DNA of 10,314 nucleotides from Thermococci archaeon (GCA_003663525.1 QMUF01000049.1:1-10314), one strand, 5' to 3'. Positions 1 to 6,810 are shown, counted from the first letter of the stretch. The notes: generated from the sequence alone by a model not told the origin. Numbers and translations: made by a program.

Positions 1-1
1 A

Positions 2-706
2 TGTTTAACTTTTAATGGTATAATCCCACATTCAATAAAAGGGCAATTTAACGGAAATGTCTTTGTTCAGGGATACAACACCAAAGAAGCTAGTGTGGCG
101 GAACTTTCAAAGCTTGTAGGGCTTGTCCTCCAAAATCCGGATTCACAACTCTTCAATATGACGGTGGAAGAGGAAGTGGCCTTTTCCCTCGAAAATCTAG
201 GGCTAGATGTGGAGGAAATAAGAAGAAGGGTTTACTGGTCATTGAAAATTACCGGGCTTGAAGGACTTGAGAATGAGTTTCCACCCAATTTAAGTGGGGG
301 ACAAAAACAAAGGCTCGTAATAGCAAGTGTTTTAGCCATGAGACCCCAAATACTTGTTTTAGATGAGCCGACATCCCAGCTTGATCCCCTAGGCCGGGAA
401 CAAGTTTTGAGCCTCATAACACTCCTTAACAAAGAACAAGGTATCACCATAATTCTCGTGGAGCACAATACAGAATACCTCTTCGACTTTGCCGACCGAC
501 TAATAGTCTTGGATAAAGGGGAACTTGTTATGGAAGGCAAGCCAAGAGAGGTATTTGAGGAAGCAGACTTTTTAAGGAGTCTTGGTATTAAAATCCCCAC
601 AAGTGTGAAGATAGGTGCAGAATTAAAGAAAAAAGGCCTTTTGAAGAGAGCAGCTCTCAATGACAAGGAACTTGTTGATGCCATTAGGACTTTTCTGAAA
701 GGTTAG
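2..706 (+). CDS. ECF/cobalt-type ABC transporter ATP-binding protein, 5' end missing
   Basis: This is the C-terminal 234 residues of an energy-coupling ATPase of the EcfA/CbiO type, which hydrolyses ATP on the cytoplasmic face to drive uptake of a vitamin or metal ion; the substrate cannot be told here. The frame is open to base 2 and the residues before the first in-frame GTG (base 95) already read as family sequence (TFNGIIPHSIKG), so that GTG is internal and the real start and Walker A lie off the window. Visible, numbered from base 2: Q-loop LVLQNPDSQLF (Gln44), signature LSGGQ (97-101), Walker B ILVLDEP (117-123) and switch His155 in LVEHN. The QNPDSQLF Q-loop is characteristic of EcfA/CbiO. 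The stop overlaps the convergent CYTH gene by 23 bp. The family call is firm; the partner T and S subunits are not in view. Confidence 0.93.
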   Translation, partial: CLTFNGIIPHSIKGQFNGNVFVQGYNTKEASVAELSKLVGLVLQNPDSQLFNMTVEEEVAFSLENLGLDVEEIRRRVYWSLKITGLEGLENEFPPNLSGGQKQRLVIASVLAMRPQILVLDEPTSQLDPLGREQVLSLITLLNKEQGITIILVEHNTEYLFDFADRLIVLDKGELVMEGKPREVFEEADFLRSLGIKIPTSVKIGAELKKKGLLKRAALNDKELVDAIRTFLKG

Positions 707-1235
707 CTTTTTCCATTAAAAGCTCTAAATATGACTTTCTCTCAAAGTGCTTGACCCCAAGCGACTCCAAGATCTTCAGTAACCTCTTAACTTCATTCTC
801 AATGTTTCTTTCATCCTTCTCCAGTTTTTCTATCTCAACAAACTTTCCTAGGCCCTCAATTTCGTCGAGTGTTATTGTAACGCCTTTTTCTACATAATAT
901 TTCTCCCGGCTCTTCTTTACAGTTAAAACTTCCCTAAACCCTAATGCATGGAGGAGTTCAATGTATGCATCTACATTATCTATGGTAACTTCTATTTCTT
1001 TTCTCGTTTTTGAGATATTATCAATCTTTGGCCCCTTATATGTAAGTAGAGCCTCAAAATGCCCGTTAAATCTTTTAATTCTAATTCTAAGTGCTTCATC
1101 AGTCTTGGAAAAATCTCTACACGGATGACCAAAATAAATATCCTCATGAATTTCCTTCCTCATAAACTCAAAAGCTTCCCTTATATTTCTAAACACTCTA
1201 TTATCTGCATAGCCCTTAAGTTCAATCTCTATCAT
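684..1235 (-). CDS. CYTH-domain protein (class IV adenylate cyclase / triphosphatase-like)
   Basis: A 183-residue CYTH (CyaB/thiamine triphosphatase) tunnel-fold protein, probably cytosolic. Family members bind a triphosphate and Mg2+ inside a beta-barrel and either cyclise ATP or hydrolyse inorganic or organic triphosphates. Seen: the N-terminal ExExK signature (Glu3, Glu5, Lys7), the basic pair Arg50/Arg52 in LRIRIKR, TYKGPK (65-70), TRKEIEV (77-83), a basic KKSREKY (107-113), and acidic TLDEIEGLGKFVEIE (122-136). All polar residues expected in the tunnel look present, so the protein should be active. The ATG at 1235 has a GAGGTGG Shine-Dalgarno site 5 nt upstream, lying inside the end of amzA; the two genes overlap by 14 bp. 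It is the last gene of the leftward block. Whether it makes cAMP or is a triphosphatase cannot be decided from sequence. Confidence 0.9.
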   Translation of the reverse strand: MIEIELKGYADNRVFRNIREAFEFMRKEIHEDIYFGHPCRDFSKTDEALRIRIKRFNGHFEALLTYKGPKIDNISKTRKEIEVTIDNVDAYIELLHALGFREVLTVKKSREKYYVEKGVTITLDEIEGLGKFVEIEKLEKDERNIENEVKRLLKILESLGVKHFERKSYLELLMEKANLSEKS

Positions 1236-1791
1236 CCTTCCACCTCAAACTCCTTTTTAATTTCTCCAAACAAGTTTCACAATAAGCATTGTCCTTATAA
1301 TCAGTATCTATTACCGAATTTGAAAAATGCATGACACACTGAGGATTGGAACAATGTTCAAGGCCGAAAACATGCCCAAGCTCATGCATGGCCTCTTTTA
1401 TCGCTCTGTCCTTTAAAAGGTCTCTGTTTTCTTCACCATAGAACTCAGGTCTCAAGCGGGCCAGTGATATTATTGCTGATCTGAGATAGGGGTTTGCAAG
1501 ACCAAAGATGAAGTTCATCCCCTCCTCATAAAGGTCAGCATCTGTTATTCCCAATGCAACTGAAATTCCCTTTATTCCTCTGATTTCAGCGACTTTCATT
1601 AGAAAAAATCTACCAAGAAATTGATCTCTAACTGAGTTGTATGCAAACGATAGATCTTCAACACTGGTTTTTGGTATTATCTCAACTCCGAATCCAAAAT
1701 TGGAGTAAAATTCCTCTATATATTCTCCTATTGCATTCAACGTATCTTCGTCCACTTCTCTCGCAACAATCGGCACTAAGCCGATCTTCAC
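1222..1791 (-). CDS. amzA: archaemetzincin, zinc metalloprotease
   Basis: A 189-residue archaemetzincin (AmzA; peptidase family M54). The extended zinc site HELGHVFGLEHC (136-147) gives ligands His136, His140 and His146 and the general base Glu137, and Met154 in CVMHF is the metzincin Met-turn. Cys147, Cys152, Cys171 and Cys174 form the second, structural four-cysteine zinc site that defines this family. There is no signal peptide or transmembrane segment, so it should act in the cytosol. The natural substrates of archaeal AmzA are not settled. The start is a GTG that overlaps the TGA of the HEPN gene (GTGA, 4 bp); a GGAGGG Shine-Dalgarno site ends 6 nt before it, which supports this start. 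Tight overlap on both sides indicates co-translation with the HEPN and CYTH genes. Confidence 0.95.
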   Translation of the reverse strand: MKIGLVPIVAREVDEDTLNAIGEYIEEFYSNFGFGVEIIPKTSVEDLSFAYNSVRDQFLGRFFLMKVAEIRGIKGISVALGITDADLYEEGMNFIFGLANPYLRSAIISLARLRPEFYGEENRDLLKDRAIKEAMHELGHVFGLEHCSNPQCVMHFSNSVIDTDYKDNAYCETCLEKLKRSLRWKDDRD

Positions 1792-2210
1792 CCTCTACCC
1801 TCCAGAAAAGATTTGAGGAACACTATTCCATCCTCCACAAACTGGAGATATTCTTCCATGTTCTGAAATGCCATTTCATCACTAATAAGGTCATAATCAT
1901 AGATTAAAACATCCCTTAGCTGAACCAAAAACTCAAGCTTTTCCTTCAGGGGTTCATCAATTATTTTATTTTTGTGAAGGGTTTCCACAATGTCTTTATA
2001 TCCTATAGACGGTCCAAGCTCTAGGGCAACAATTATTTCGTTAAAACTATCCAGAATATTCTGAATCGCAAATTCTAACCTCTTATATACCCCATCCTTT
2101 GCTAGATCCATTTTTAAGAATTCATCTGCAGTTTCTGGGAATGCATCTTTTATAAGTTCAAGACTCTCTTCCGCCAGTTCAACTTTGTATTCAATTTCCC
2201 CTTTTTTCAC
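1788..2210 (-). CDS. HepT/DUF86-like HEPN-domain protein with altered catalytic motif
   Basis: A 140-residue all-helical protein resembling the HepT (DUF86) branch of HEPN. The HepT-like stretch runs from about residue 65 (GPSIGYKDIVETL, then KNKIIDEPLKEKLEFL) into RDVLIYDYDLI (99-109). Active HepT RNases carry R-x4-H-x-Y at this point; here the spacing is kept (Arg99, Tyr106) but the His position is Tyr104. No MNT nucleotidyltransferase partner is adjacent. The start chosen is GTG at 2210, with GGTG 7 nt upstream. The frame stays open to an ATG at 2294 inside the peptidase gene, but that extension encodes an implausible run of Phe, Tyr and Trp from AT-rich spacer. The gene lies 49 nt after the M42 stop and overlaps amzA by 4 bp. 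The family call is moderate; loss of RNase activity is inference. Confidence 0.75.
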   Translation of the reverse strand: MKKGEIEYKVELAEESLELIKDAFPETADEFLKMDLAKDGVYKRLEFAIQNILDSFNEIIVALELGPSIGYKDIVETLHKNKIIDEPLKEKLEFLVQLRDVLIYDYDLISDEMAFQNMEEYLQFVEDGIVFLKSFLEGRG

Positions 2211-2217
2211 CAAAGTA

Positions 2218-2221
2218 CACC
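2218..2221 (-). promoter_or_regulatory. Shine-Dalgarno site deciding the HEPN start
   Basis: GGTG on the minus strand lies 7 nt before GTG 2210 and 4 nt before an in-frame TTG at 2213. It supports translation from GTG 2210 instead of from the ATG at 2294 inside the preceding peptidase gene. Confidence 0.55.
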
Positions 2222-2235
2222 AAGAATAATTAAGG

Positions 2236-2250
2236 AAGAAGAAAAAATAA
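2236..2250 (-). terminator. possible T-rich terminator after the M42 peptidase gene
   Basis: On the minus strand, shortly after the peptidase stop, the spacer reads TTATTTTTTCTTCTT. Archaeal intrinsic termination needs only T-runs, so part of the transcripts could end here. The next gene begins only about 25 nt downstream without a convincing promoter of its own, so read-through is also likely. Confidence 0.3.
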
Positions 2251-2259
2251 AGTTTTAGG

Positions 2260-3297
2260 TCACGGCACAAGGTCCATGGGTTTGAGTTCTTCAAGGAAGT
2301 GTTTTGCCAGTTTTATTGTGTTATCAACATCCCTGGCATCAGTTAGCTCGACTTGGGAGTGCATATACTTTATAGGGATTGAAAGGACTGCCGTTGCAAC
2401 TCCTTCCCTGTTTATCTGCATTATATTTGCGTCTGTTCCTGTTGGCCTAGGACTTGGCTCTATCTGAAGTGGAATCTCATGCTTCTTGGCAACTTTTTCA
2501 GCAAAAGCCCTAACTTTTGGATTGATATTGGGTCCAACATCCATTACGGGGCCTTTTCCGAGTTCTGGAACTATTTTGCCTTTATCTCCGGGTTGTTTTG
2601 CAAAGGTGACATCCATGGCTATTCCAATTTCTGGATCAATTGCATAACTTGTAACTCTTGCTCCCCTCAAACCTACTTCCTCCTGAACACTCGCCACAAA
2701 GTAGATGTCAGCCTGATGCTCCTCTAAAGCTCTTGCTACTTCAATCATGGCATATAAACAGATCCTATCATCGAGATATGGCGTAGTAAAGCGGTTTTTA
2801 TTAAGCCTCGTGAAAGCAGGGGCAAATTCCATAATAGTACCAATTTTTACTCCCATTTTCTCTACTTCTTCTTTTGAATCTGCACCTACATCAATAACTA
2901 TGGTGTCCCAGTCAGCTGCTTTGGTTCTATCCTCAGGCTTTGTTAAATGCGGTGGGATGTGTCCCACAACACCATAAACCTCTCCTTTTTCTCCAAAGAT
3001 TCTAACCCTCTGAGCCACAAGAGTTCTAGGATCAACTCCTCCAACACGTGCTACATGTAAATAACCCTTTTCATCAATATGATTAACCATCAAACCTATC
3101 TTATCCATGTGAGCAGCAATCATAATCTTTGGACCATCTCCCTTCTTGTGGGCAATAACGTTTCCAAGCTTATCTACGTTAATTTCATCAATATGGTCTG
3201 TTAGGGCCTCAATTACCACGTCTCTAATCCCCATAAACTCGTATCCAGAAACACCAGGTGCTTCAATAACTCTCTGCATTAATTCCCAGTCGACCAT
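2260..3297 (-). CDS. M42 family aminopeptidase (TET-type)
   Basis: A 345-residue metallo-aminopeptidase of family M42, which in Thermococcales forms dodecameric tetrahedral (TET) particles that degrade peptides in the cytosol. Metal and catalytic residues are visible in order: His63 in AAHMDKIG, Asp176 in YLDDR (bridging), catalytic Glu206 and ligand Glu207 in QEEVGLRG, Asp229 in AMDV, and His313 in YMHSQVE. The PRPTGTDAN loop (283-291) is also typical. The length matches TET subunits. By recollection it resembles P. horikoshii TET3 more than TET2, but the subclass and residue preference should not be taken as proved. The ATG at 3297 is chosen because GAGGTGG ends 5 nt upstream; the GTG at 3306 overlaps that Shine-Dalgarno site. 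It is first in the leftward block, behind a plausible promoter. Confidence 0.95.
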   Translation of the reverse strand: MVDWELMQRVIEAPGVSGYEFMGIRDVVIEALTDHIDEINVDKLGNVIAHKKGDGPKIMIAAHMDKIGLMVNHIDEKGYLHVARVGGVDPRTLVAQRVRIFGEKGEVYGVVGHIPPHLTKPEDRTKAADWDTIVIDVGADSKEEVEKMGVKIGTIMEFAPAFTRLNKNRFTTPYLDDRICLYAMIEVARALEEHQADIYFVASVQEEVGLRGARVTSYAIDPEIGIAMDVTFAKQPGDKGKIVPELGKGPVMDVGPNINPKVRAFAEKVAKKHEIPLQIEPSPRPTGTDANIMQINREGVATAVLSIPIKYMHSQVELTDARDVDNTIKLAKHFLEELKPMDLVP

Positions 3298-3302
3298 TTC
3301 AA

Positions 3303-3309
3303 CCACCTC
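3303..3309 (-). promoter_or_regulatory. Shine-Dalgarno site that fixes the M42 start
   Basis: GAGGTGG on the minus strand lies 5 nt upstream of ATG 3297. The longer in-frame start, GTG 3306, lies within this element, so ATG 3297 is the translated start. Confidence 0.75.
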
Positions 3310-3345
3310 ATTTTCATTTAGATGCTTATCTTAATGAGATTTTAC

Positions 3346-3362
3346 AACTTAAAAATTTTTCC
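3346..3362 (-). promoter_or_regulatory. archaeal promoter (BRE/TATA) for the M42-HEPN-amzA-CYTH block
   Basis: On the minus strand GGAAAAATTTTTAAG combines a purine-rich BRE-like GGAAAAA with an AT-rich TATA element. The predicted start point, about 25 nt downstream, falls near 3325, leaving a leader of roughly 30 nt with the GAGGTGG site. It lies just after the preceding gene's stop, beside T-rich DNA (3363-3375) that could terminate that transcript. Confidence 0.5.
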
Positions 3363-3376
3363 AAGAAAAGATAAAG

Positions 3377-4939
3377 TTAGAGAAGAACCTGTAAAAAGGC
3401 CTCTTCTCCAGGTTCCAGTTTTTCTATTTTCCATATCACCTTGCCATTTTCAATTGTAACTTCGCCTTTCGTTGCTCTTGCATCAACAGCATCTATTGCC
3501 CTTTCATACGTGAATCCCCGTATTTCCCTGAGTCTTGGAGCCTTTATTTTAACAAAATAATACTTATCCATTTGTTCTTCAAATTTTAGCGGCCTGAACA
3601 GGGCTATGTATGAGGTGCTCCCAAAGAGAACTGCAGAGAGAATCAAGATTAAAGGTAGGTTTCCATAATCTTTTGGCTGCAATGGTGAAACAGGGGTTGT
3701 AGTTTGGTTTGTAGAGGTTGAAATGGGACTTGTTGTGCTTGGAGAGGGTGTTTCGGTCTCTGGAGGTTGTGGCTTTTTAACATCCACCACAGCTTCTGCT
3801 CCAATATATGCATCATTTTCTGCTTTTATCCTAATACTACCAAAACCAGTCTCATTTAGGTTTATTAGGGCTGTTCCATTTTCATCGGTTGTTCCGTAAG
3901 ATTTTCCTAAGGGGCCTATAGCCTCTACACTTGCCTTAGGAATCCCAACCCCTGAAGAATCCCTCACATAAACTAAAAGCGTTTCATTTCTTTGCTCGTA
4001 GTCCAAAAACAATCTCTTAACTTCCACAAAAGTTTCAACTATTTTTCCATCCAAGTTGAGTGTTATCCTATAGGTCCCCGGTTTATTTGCTTCAATAAAT
4101 GCTATCCCATAAGAATTTGTCTGCAGTTGGGTTCCTTCTATATTCACCGGAATTCCTCCCACCCTATTTCCATGCTCGTCAGTGACCTTAACAGAAATTA
4201 CACCATTTTCAAATTTGGCCTCATAACTGAGAACTCTTTGATAAACAAGAAAACTTTTTGTAACAGTCCTTGAAAGTCCTCTAAATGTACTTCTCATTAT
4301 CACTGTGTAATTACCTACACTAGGTCTTGGGATAAAGATCGGGTATTCCCACTTATTCCTTGGTGGATCCGGATATAAGAAAATGTTTCTCACGGTTCTT
4401 TGGGCAATTAGATTATTATTCCTGTATATCTCATATGAAACATCCCCAAAGATAACCCCATTGGATGAAGAGGAAACCAGCAAAGTTATTGTCACGTCCT
4501 GGCCAAAGATGTATTTGTTCCCTACATCGATGTCTGCAGAATAACTTATCTGGGTAAGCACTCTTAGAGAAATGGGAACTTCTATAAAGGTTACTCCCAC
4601 CTTAGCAATTATTTTTAAATCGTAAACACCTGCTCTTACATCTTGAACATAGATAGACAAGGTCTTGTCCATGGTTTCTCCGGCTTCAAGCTTTTCTATA
4701 TACTCTTGACCATAGAGGAGGCCCTTAACGAGAGGCCCAGAGACATGAATGGTTATATTCTCGATGCTCTCGTTTCCTGTATTCACCAGCGTAACAGGAA
4801 CAGATACAGTCTCTCCGGGCTTGGCTTCAAAATATTGTTGTGGTACTTGAAGGAGGAGAGGAACTTGAGCACTCGTTGGTGAATACATAAAACTCAGAAA
4901 GAAAATCAACATGATAGCGATGAAAATTTTTCTAACCAC
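3377..4939 (-). CDS. secreted, membrane-anchored multi-domain surface protein
   Basis: A 520-residue protein I recognise only by architecture. It has a basic N-terminus and hydrophobic core forming a signal peptide (1-24, likely cut after SPTSA). Next come about four beta-sandwich modules: a CARDB/NEW3-like module (about 30-128, with [19 protein letters not shown]), a second sandwich (131-235), an Ig-like module (240-310) and a carboxypeptidase-regulatory-like module (310-388). A Pro/Ser/Thr linker (389-423) leads to one transmembrane helix (427-448) and a charged 72-residue tail (449-520). The body should face outside and the tail the cytosol. Seven N-x-S/T sequons (Asn56, 61, 210, 318, 354, 362, 411) all lie outside. 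The start is GTG 4939, with GAGGTGAT 5 nt upstream, overlapping the hjc stop by 8 bp. A role in the S-layer or as a binding protein is possible; no catalytic motif is visible. Confidence 0.8.
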   Translation of the reverse strand: MVRKIFIAIMLIFFLSFMYSPTSAQVPLLLQVPQQYFEAKPGETVSVPVTLVNTGNESIENITIHVSGPLVKGLLYGQEYIEKLEAGETMDKTLSIYVQDVRAGVYDLKIIAKVGVTFIEVPISLRVLTQISYSADIDVGNKYIFGQDVTITLLVSSSSNGVIFGDVSYEIYRNNNLIAQRTVRNIFLYPDPPRNKWEYPIFIPRPSVGNYTVIMRSTFRGLSRTVTKSFLVYQRVLSYEAKFENGVISVKVTDEHGNRVGGIPVNIEGTQLQTNSYGIAFIEANKPGTYRITLNLDGKIVETFVEVKRLFLDYEQRNETLLVYVRDSSGVGIPKASVEAIGPLGKSYGTTDENGTALINLNETGFGSIRIKAENDAYIGAEAVVDVKKPQPPETETPSPSTTSPISTSTNQTTTPVSPLQPKDYGNLPLILILSAVLFGSTSYIALFRPLKFEEQMDKYYFVKIKAPRLREIRGFTYERAIDAVDARATKGEVTIENGKVIWKIEKLEPGEEAFLQVLL

Positions 4940-5336
4940 TTCCTATCACCTCAACTAAGGACTTTTGCCTACCTATAACCTCTTCAAAAGTTTTAGCTTT
5001 ATGTTTTGCTATTTGCAAGCTTATTTTATAATTTTTTCCACTTTTTTTCAAATCAAAAGCGTCAAAAAAGTACCATCCATTGTTTATGAACTTGACTGCA
5101 ATAACACCTTTTCCCCCAAAGGTTTTTGAAAAGCTTTTAATTTTCAGCATGTCTTCTTCACTTAAATATAGTCTGTCGCTTCTTGTAGTTTTTACTTCTA
5201 TACAAAGGTATGTTCTACCATTTCCAGCGATAATATCAACTTTTTTACTTCCAGCCGACCTCACAACAGCGAATCCTTCTTTTTCAAGCATTTTTATAAG
5301 TTCCCTTTCGGCAGTGGCCCCTTTTCGGTACCTCAT
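4932..5336 (-). CDS. hjc: Holliday junction resolvase Hjc
   Basis: A 134-residue archaeal Holliday-junction resolvase. The homodimer binds four-way DNA junctions and cuts paired strands using Mg2+, finishing homologous recombination and fork repair. The nuclease core is intact: Glu10 in [11 protein letters not shown], Asp34 in [14 protein letters not shown], and Glu47 with Lys49 in LCIEVK, the E-VD-EVK set of this fold. The C-terminus (about 95-134) is basic and, from memory, slightly longer than in P. furiosus Hjc. Two ATGs begin the frame. The second (5336) is preferred because GGTG ends 8 nt before it, while it would abut the first (5342). hjc is the first gene of a leftward pair with the surface protein and is driven by the TATA element at 5372-5379. 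Confidence 0.96.
   Translation of the reverse strand: MRYRKGATAERELIKMLEKEGFAVVRSAGSKKVDIIAGNGRTYLCIEVKTTRSDRLYLSEEDMLKIKSFSKTFGGKGVIAVKFINNGWYFFDAFDLKKSGKNYKISLQIAKHKAKTFEEVIGRQKSLVEVIGSG
4945..4952 (-). promoter_or_regulatory. Shine-Dalgarno site for the surface protein
   Basis: GAGGTGAT on the minus strand, inside the last codons of hjc, is 5 nt before GTG 4939. It is close to a full anti-16S match. It supports the GTG start and implies translational coupling to hjc. Confidence 0.7.
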
Positions 5337-5342
5337 TAGCAT

Positions 5343-5350
5343 CCCACCAC
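5343..5350 (-). promoter_or_regulatory. Shine-Dalgarno site deciding the hjc start
   Basis: GTGGTGGG on the minus strand touches the first ATG (5342) but is well spaced from the second (5336). This selects the second ATG. Confidence 0.65.
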
Positions 5351-5365
5351 ATTTCTCTTAGGGTG

Positions 5366-5379
5366 TGAAAGTTTATAAG
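5366..5379 (+). promoter_or_regulatory. promoter of the gamma-CA/uppS pair; TATA box probably shared with hjc
   Basis: TGAAAG followed by TTTATAAG is a textbook archaeal BRE/TATA pair. About 26 nt downstream the plus-strand start falls near 5400, right at the GGTGGT ribosome site. Read on the minus strand the same box is CTTATAAA, and its predicted start (about 5350) falls just before the hjc Shine-Dalgarno site. The minus-strand BRE is weaker. Confidence 0.75.
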
Positions 5380-5400
5380 TTGTTTTACCCAGCCACTACT

Positions 5401-5406
5401 GGTGGT
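5401..5406 (+). promoter_or_regulatory. Shine-Dalgarno site for the gamma-CA-like gene
   Basis: GGTGGT sits 4 nt before ATG 5411. It overlaps the longer in-frame GTG at 5402, which is therefore unlikely to be the start. The start at 5411 also matches where homologues begin (M-x-IYE-NG). Confidence 0.65.
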
Positions 5407-5410
5407 AATC

Positions 5411-5935
5411 ATGGTGATATATGAGGTAAATGGAAAAAGGCCTAAAATTCACGAGACAGCATTTGTGGATGAGAATGCGTATATAATTGGAGATGTAGTT
5501 TTGGAAGAAAAAACTAGCGTATGGCCATCTGCAGTGCTCAGGGGGGACATAGAGCAAATATACATTGGAAAAGGCTCCAACATACAAGATAATGTAAGTG
5601 TTCATACCTCCCATGGAATGCCCACAATACTCGGAGAGTACGTCACAATAGGTCACAATGCAGTTATTCACGGTGCAAAAATCGGGAATCACGTCATTAT
5701 AGGTATGGGAGCAATAGTCCTAGATGGTGCAAAGATTGGAAACCATGTGATTATAGGAGCTGGCGCATTAATTCCCCCCGGCAAGGAGATTCCAGACTAC
5801 AGCCTAGTTGTTGGAGTCCCTGGAAAAGCTGTAAGACGGCTCAGTGAAGAAGAGATTGAAATGACCAAGAAAAACGCTGAAATTTATATGGAACTTGCTG
5901 AGATGCATGTTCAAAAGAGAAAGAGAGTTGAGTGA
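5411..5935 (+). CDS. gamma-carbonic-anhydrase-like hexapeptide-repeat protein
   Basis: A 174-residue left-handed beta-helix protein of the gamma-carbonic anhydrase family (also annotated as ferripyochelin-binding or PaaY/YrdA-like). Hexapeptide repeats run from about residue 15 to 138, ending in the typical IPDYSLVVGVPGKAVRRL, followed by a C-terminal helix (145-172). Zinc ligands are in place: His65 in VSVHTSHG and His82 and His87 in IGHNAVIHG. Two successive coils, GAKIGNHVIIGMGA and GAKIGNHVIIGAGA, are nearly identical. A close P. horikoshii homologue has a known trimeric structure with bound zinc. CO2 hydration is possible but unproven for this short subclass, which lacks the acidic loop of the Cam enzyme. 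uppS begins 6 nt after the stop, so the two genes are very probably co-transcribed. Confidence 0.94.
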   Translation: MVIYEVNGKRPKIHETAFVDENAYIIGDVVLEEKTSVWPSAVLRGDIEQIYIGKGSNIQDNVSVHTSHGMPTILGEYVTIGHNAVIHGAKIGNHVIIGMGAIVLDGAKIGNHVIIGAGALIPPGKEIPDYSLVVGVPGKAVRRLSEEEIEMTKKNAEIYMELAEMHVQKRKRVE

Positions 5936-5941
5936 CGAAGC

Positions 5942-6748
5942 ATGAGCATGATTTATAGAGTTGTATCCTCTATTCCTCATATTTTATTTAAGCCGGTGTA
6001 TGACCTATACGAGTCATACCTATTTGAAAAAGTCAAATCCCGGCCTGAGAGAATTCCAAGGCATATAGCAATAATAATGGACGGAAACAGAAGATGGGCC
6101 AGACTTCTCAATAAACCTCCATGGTATGGCCATCTTTTTGGTTCTCAAAAATTGGAAGAGATTCTTGAATGGTGCCGAGACTTAGGGATAAGAACACTGA
6201 CTGTATATGCTTTTTCTACTGAGAATTTCAATAGGAGCAAAGAAGAGGTCAAGATGCTTATGGATCTCTTCGAGAAGAAGTTCAGAGAATTAATTCACGA
6301 CATGAGAGTTCACAAATATGGGATACGAGTTAACATCCTTGGAAGGAAAGAATTGTTACCAGAAAATGTTCGAAAAGCTGCGGAAGAAGCTGAACAAGCC
6401 ACGAAAAAATATAGCAATTATAATTTAAACATAGCCGTTGCCTATGGGGGAAGGAGCGAGATAGTTGATGCTGTGAAACGGATTGTCGATGACATCCAAG
6501 CTGGAAAACTCAACAAAAACGAGATAGATGAGGAACTATTGAAAAGATATCTCTATATCCCAAACATGTCAGATCCAGATATAGTGATAAGAACTGGTGG
6601 CGAGATAAGGATAAGCAATTTTTTGATCTACCAGATAGCTTATAGTGAGCTTTTCTTTGTTGATGTATATTTTCCAGAGTTTAGGAAGATTGATTTCCTG
6701 AGGATAATTAGAGAGTACCAAAAGAGGGATAGAAGATTTGGAAAATAA
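5942..6748 (+). CDS. uppS: cis-prenyltransferase (polyprenyl diphosphate synthase)
   Basis: A 268-residue UppS-family cis-prenyltransferase. It adds isopentenyl units in cis to an allylic diphosphate, making the long polyprenyl carrier that archaea use to build and transfer glycans at the membrane. Seen: IAIIMDGNRRWAR (42-54) with catalytic Asp47, the GHLFG loop (63-67), TVYAFSTENFNRSKEEV (87-103), AYGGRSEI (167-174), and the C-terminal RTGGEIRISNFL (217-228) followed by AYSELFF (233-239). An amphipathic N-terminal segment of about 30 residues precedes the core, as in other archaeal members, and may touch the membrane. The ATG at 5942 follows the upstream stop by 6 nt, with GAGTGA as a weak ribosome site overlapping that stop. 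Its product could feed glycosylation of surface proteins such as the one at 3377-4939 (inference). Confidence 0.95.
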   Translation: MSMIYRVVSSIPHILFKPVYDLYESYLFEKVKSRPERIPRHIAIIMDGNRRWARLLNKPPWYGHLFGSQKLEEILEWCRDLGIRTLTVYAFSTENFNRSKEEVKMLMDLFEKKFRELIHDMRVHKYGIRVNILGRKELLPENVRKAAEEAEQATKKYSNYNLNIAVAYGGRSEIVDAVKRIVDDIQAGKLNKNEIDEELLKRYLYIPNMSDPDIVIRTGGEIRISNFLIYQIAYSELFFVDVYFPEFRKIDFLRIIREYQKRDRRFGK

Positions 6749-6752
6749 GCAT

Positions 6753-6767
6753 GGAAAGATTTATAAC
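6753..6767 (+). promoter_or_regulatory. strong archaeal promoter of the EF-2 gene
   Basis: GGAAAGA followed directly by TTTATAAC is a near-consensus BRE/TATA pair, beginning 5 nt after the uppS stop. The predicted start near 6787-6791 gives a leader of about 30-35 nt carrying GGTGGTG. It separates EF-2 transcription from the gamma-CA/uppS pair. Confidence 0.8.
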
Positions 6768-6810
6768 TGAATTTTTGAAGTGAGAGATGAACTAACGATC
6801 AACATTTTTA

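Noticed and set aside
95..97. GTG as start of the ABC ATPase
   Set aside because: The same frame is open to base 2 and encodes family sequence (TFNGIIPHSIKG) just before it. It is an internal Val codon.
232..684. 150-residue antisense reading frame opposite the ABC ATPase
   Set aside because: It is rich in Ser and Leu with no recognisable motif or ribosome site, and it mirrors a well-conserved ATPase.
1870..1890. Minus-strand GTGATGA resembling a C box of a C/D-box sRNA
   Set aside because: It lies inside the HEPN coding frame (ISDEM), and I found no matching D box (CTGA) at suitable spacing.
2211..2294. N-terminal extension of the HEPN protein from ATG 2294
   Set aside because: It runs through the end of the peptidase gene and an AT-rich spacer, giving Phe/Tyr/Trp-rich sequence. 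A GGTG site supports GTG 2210.
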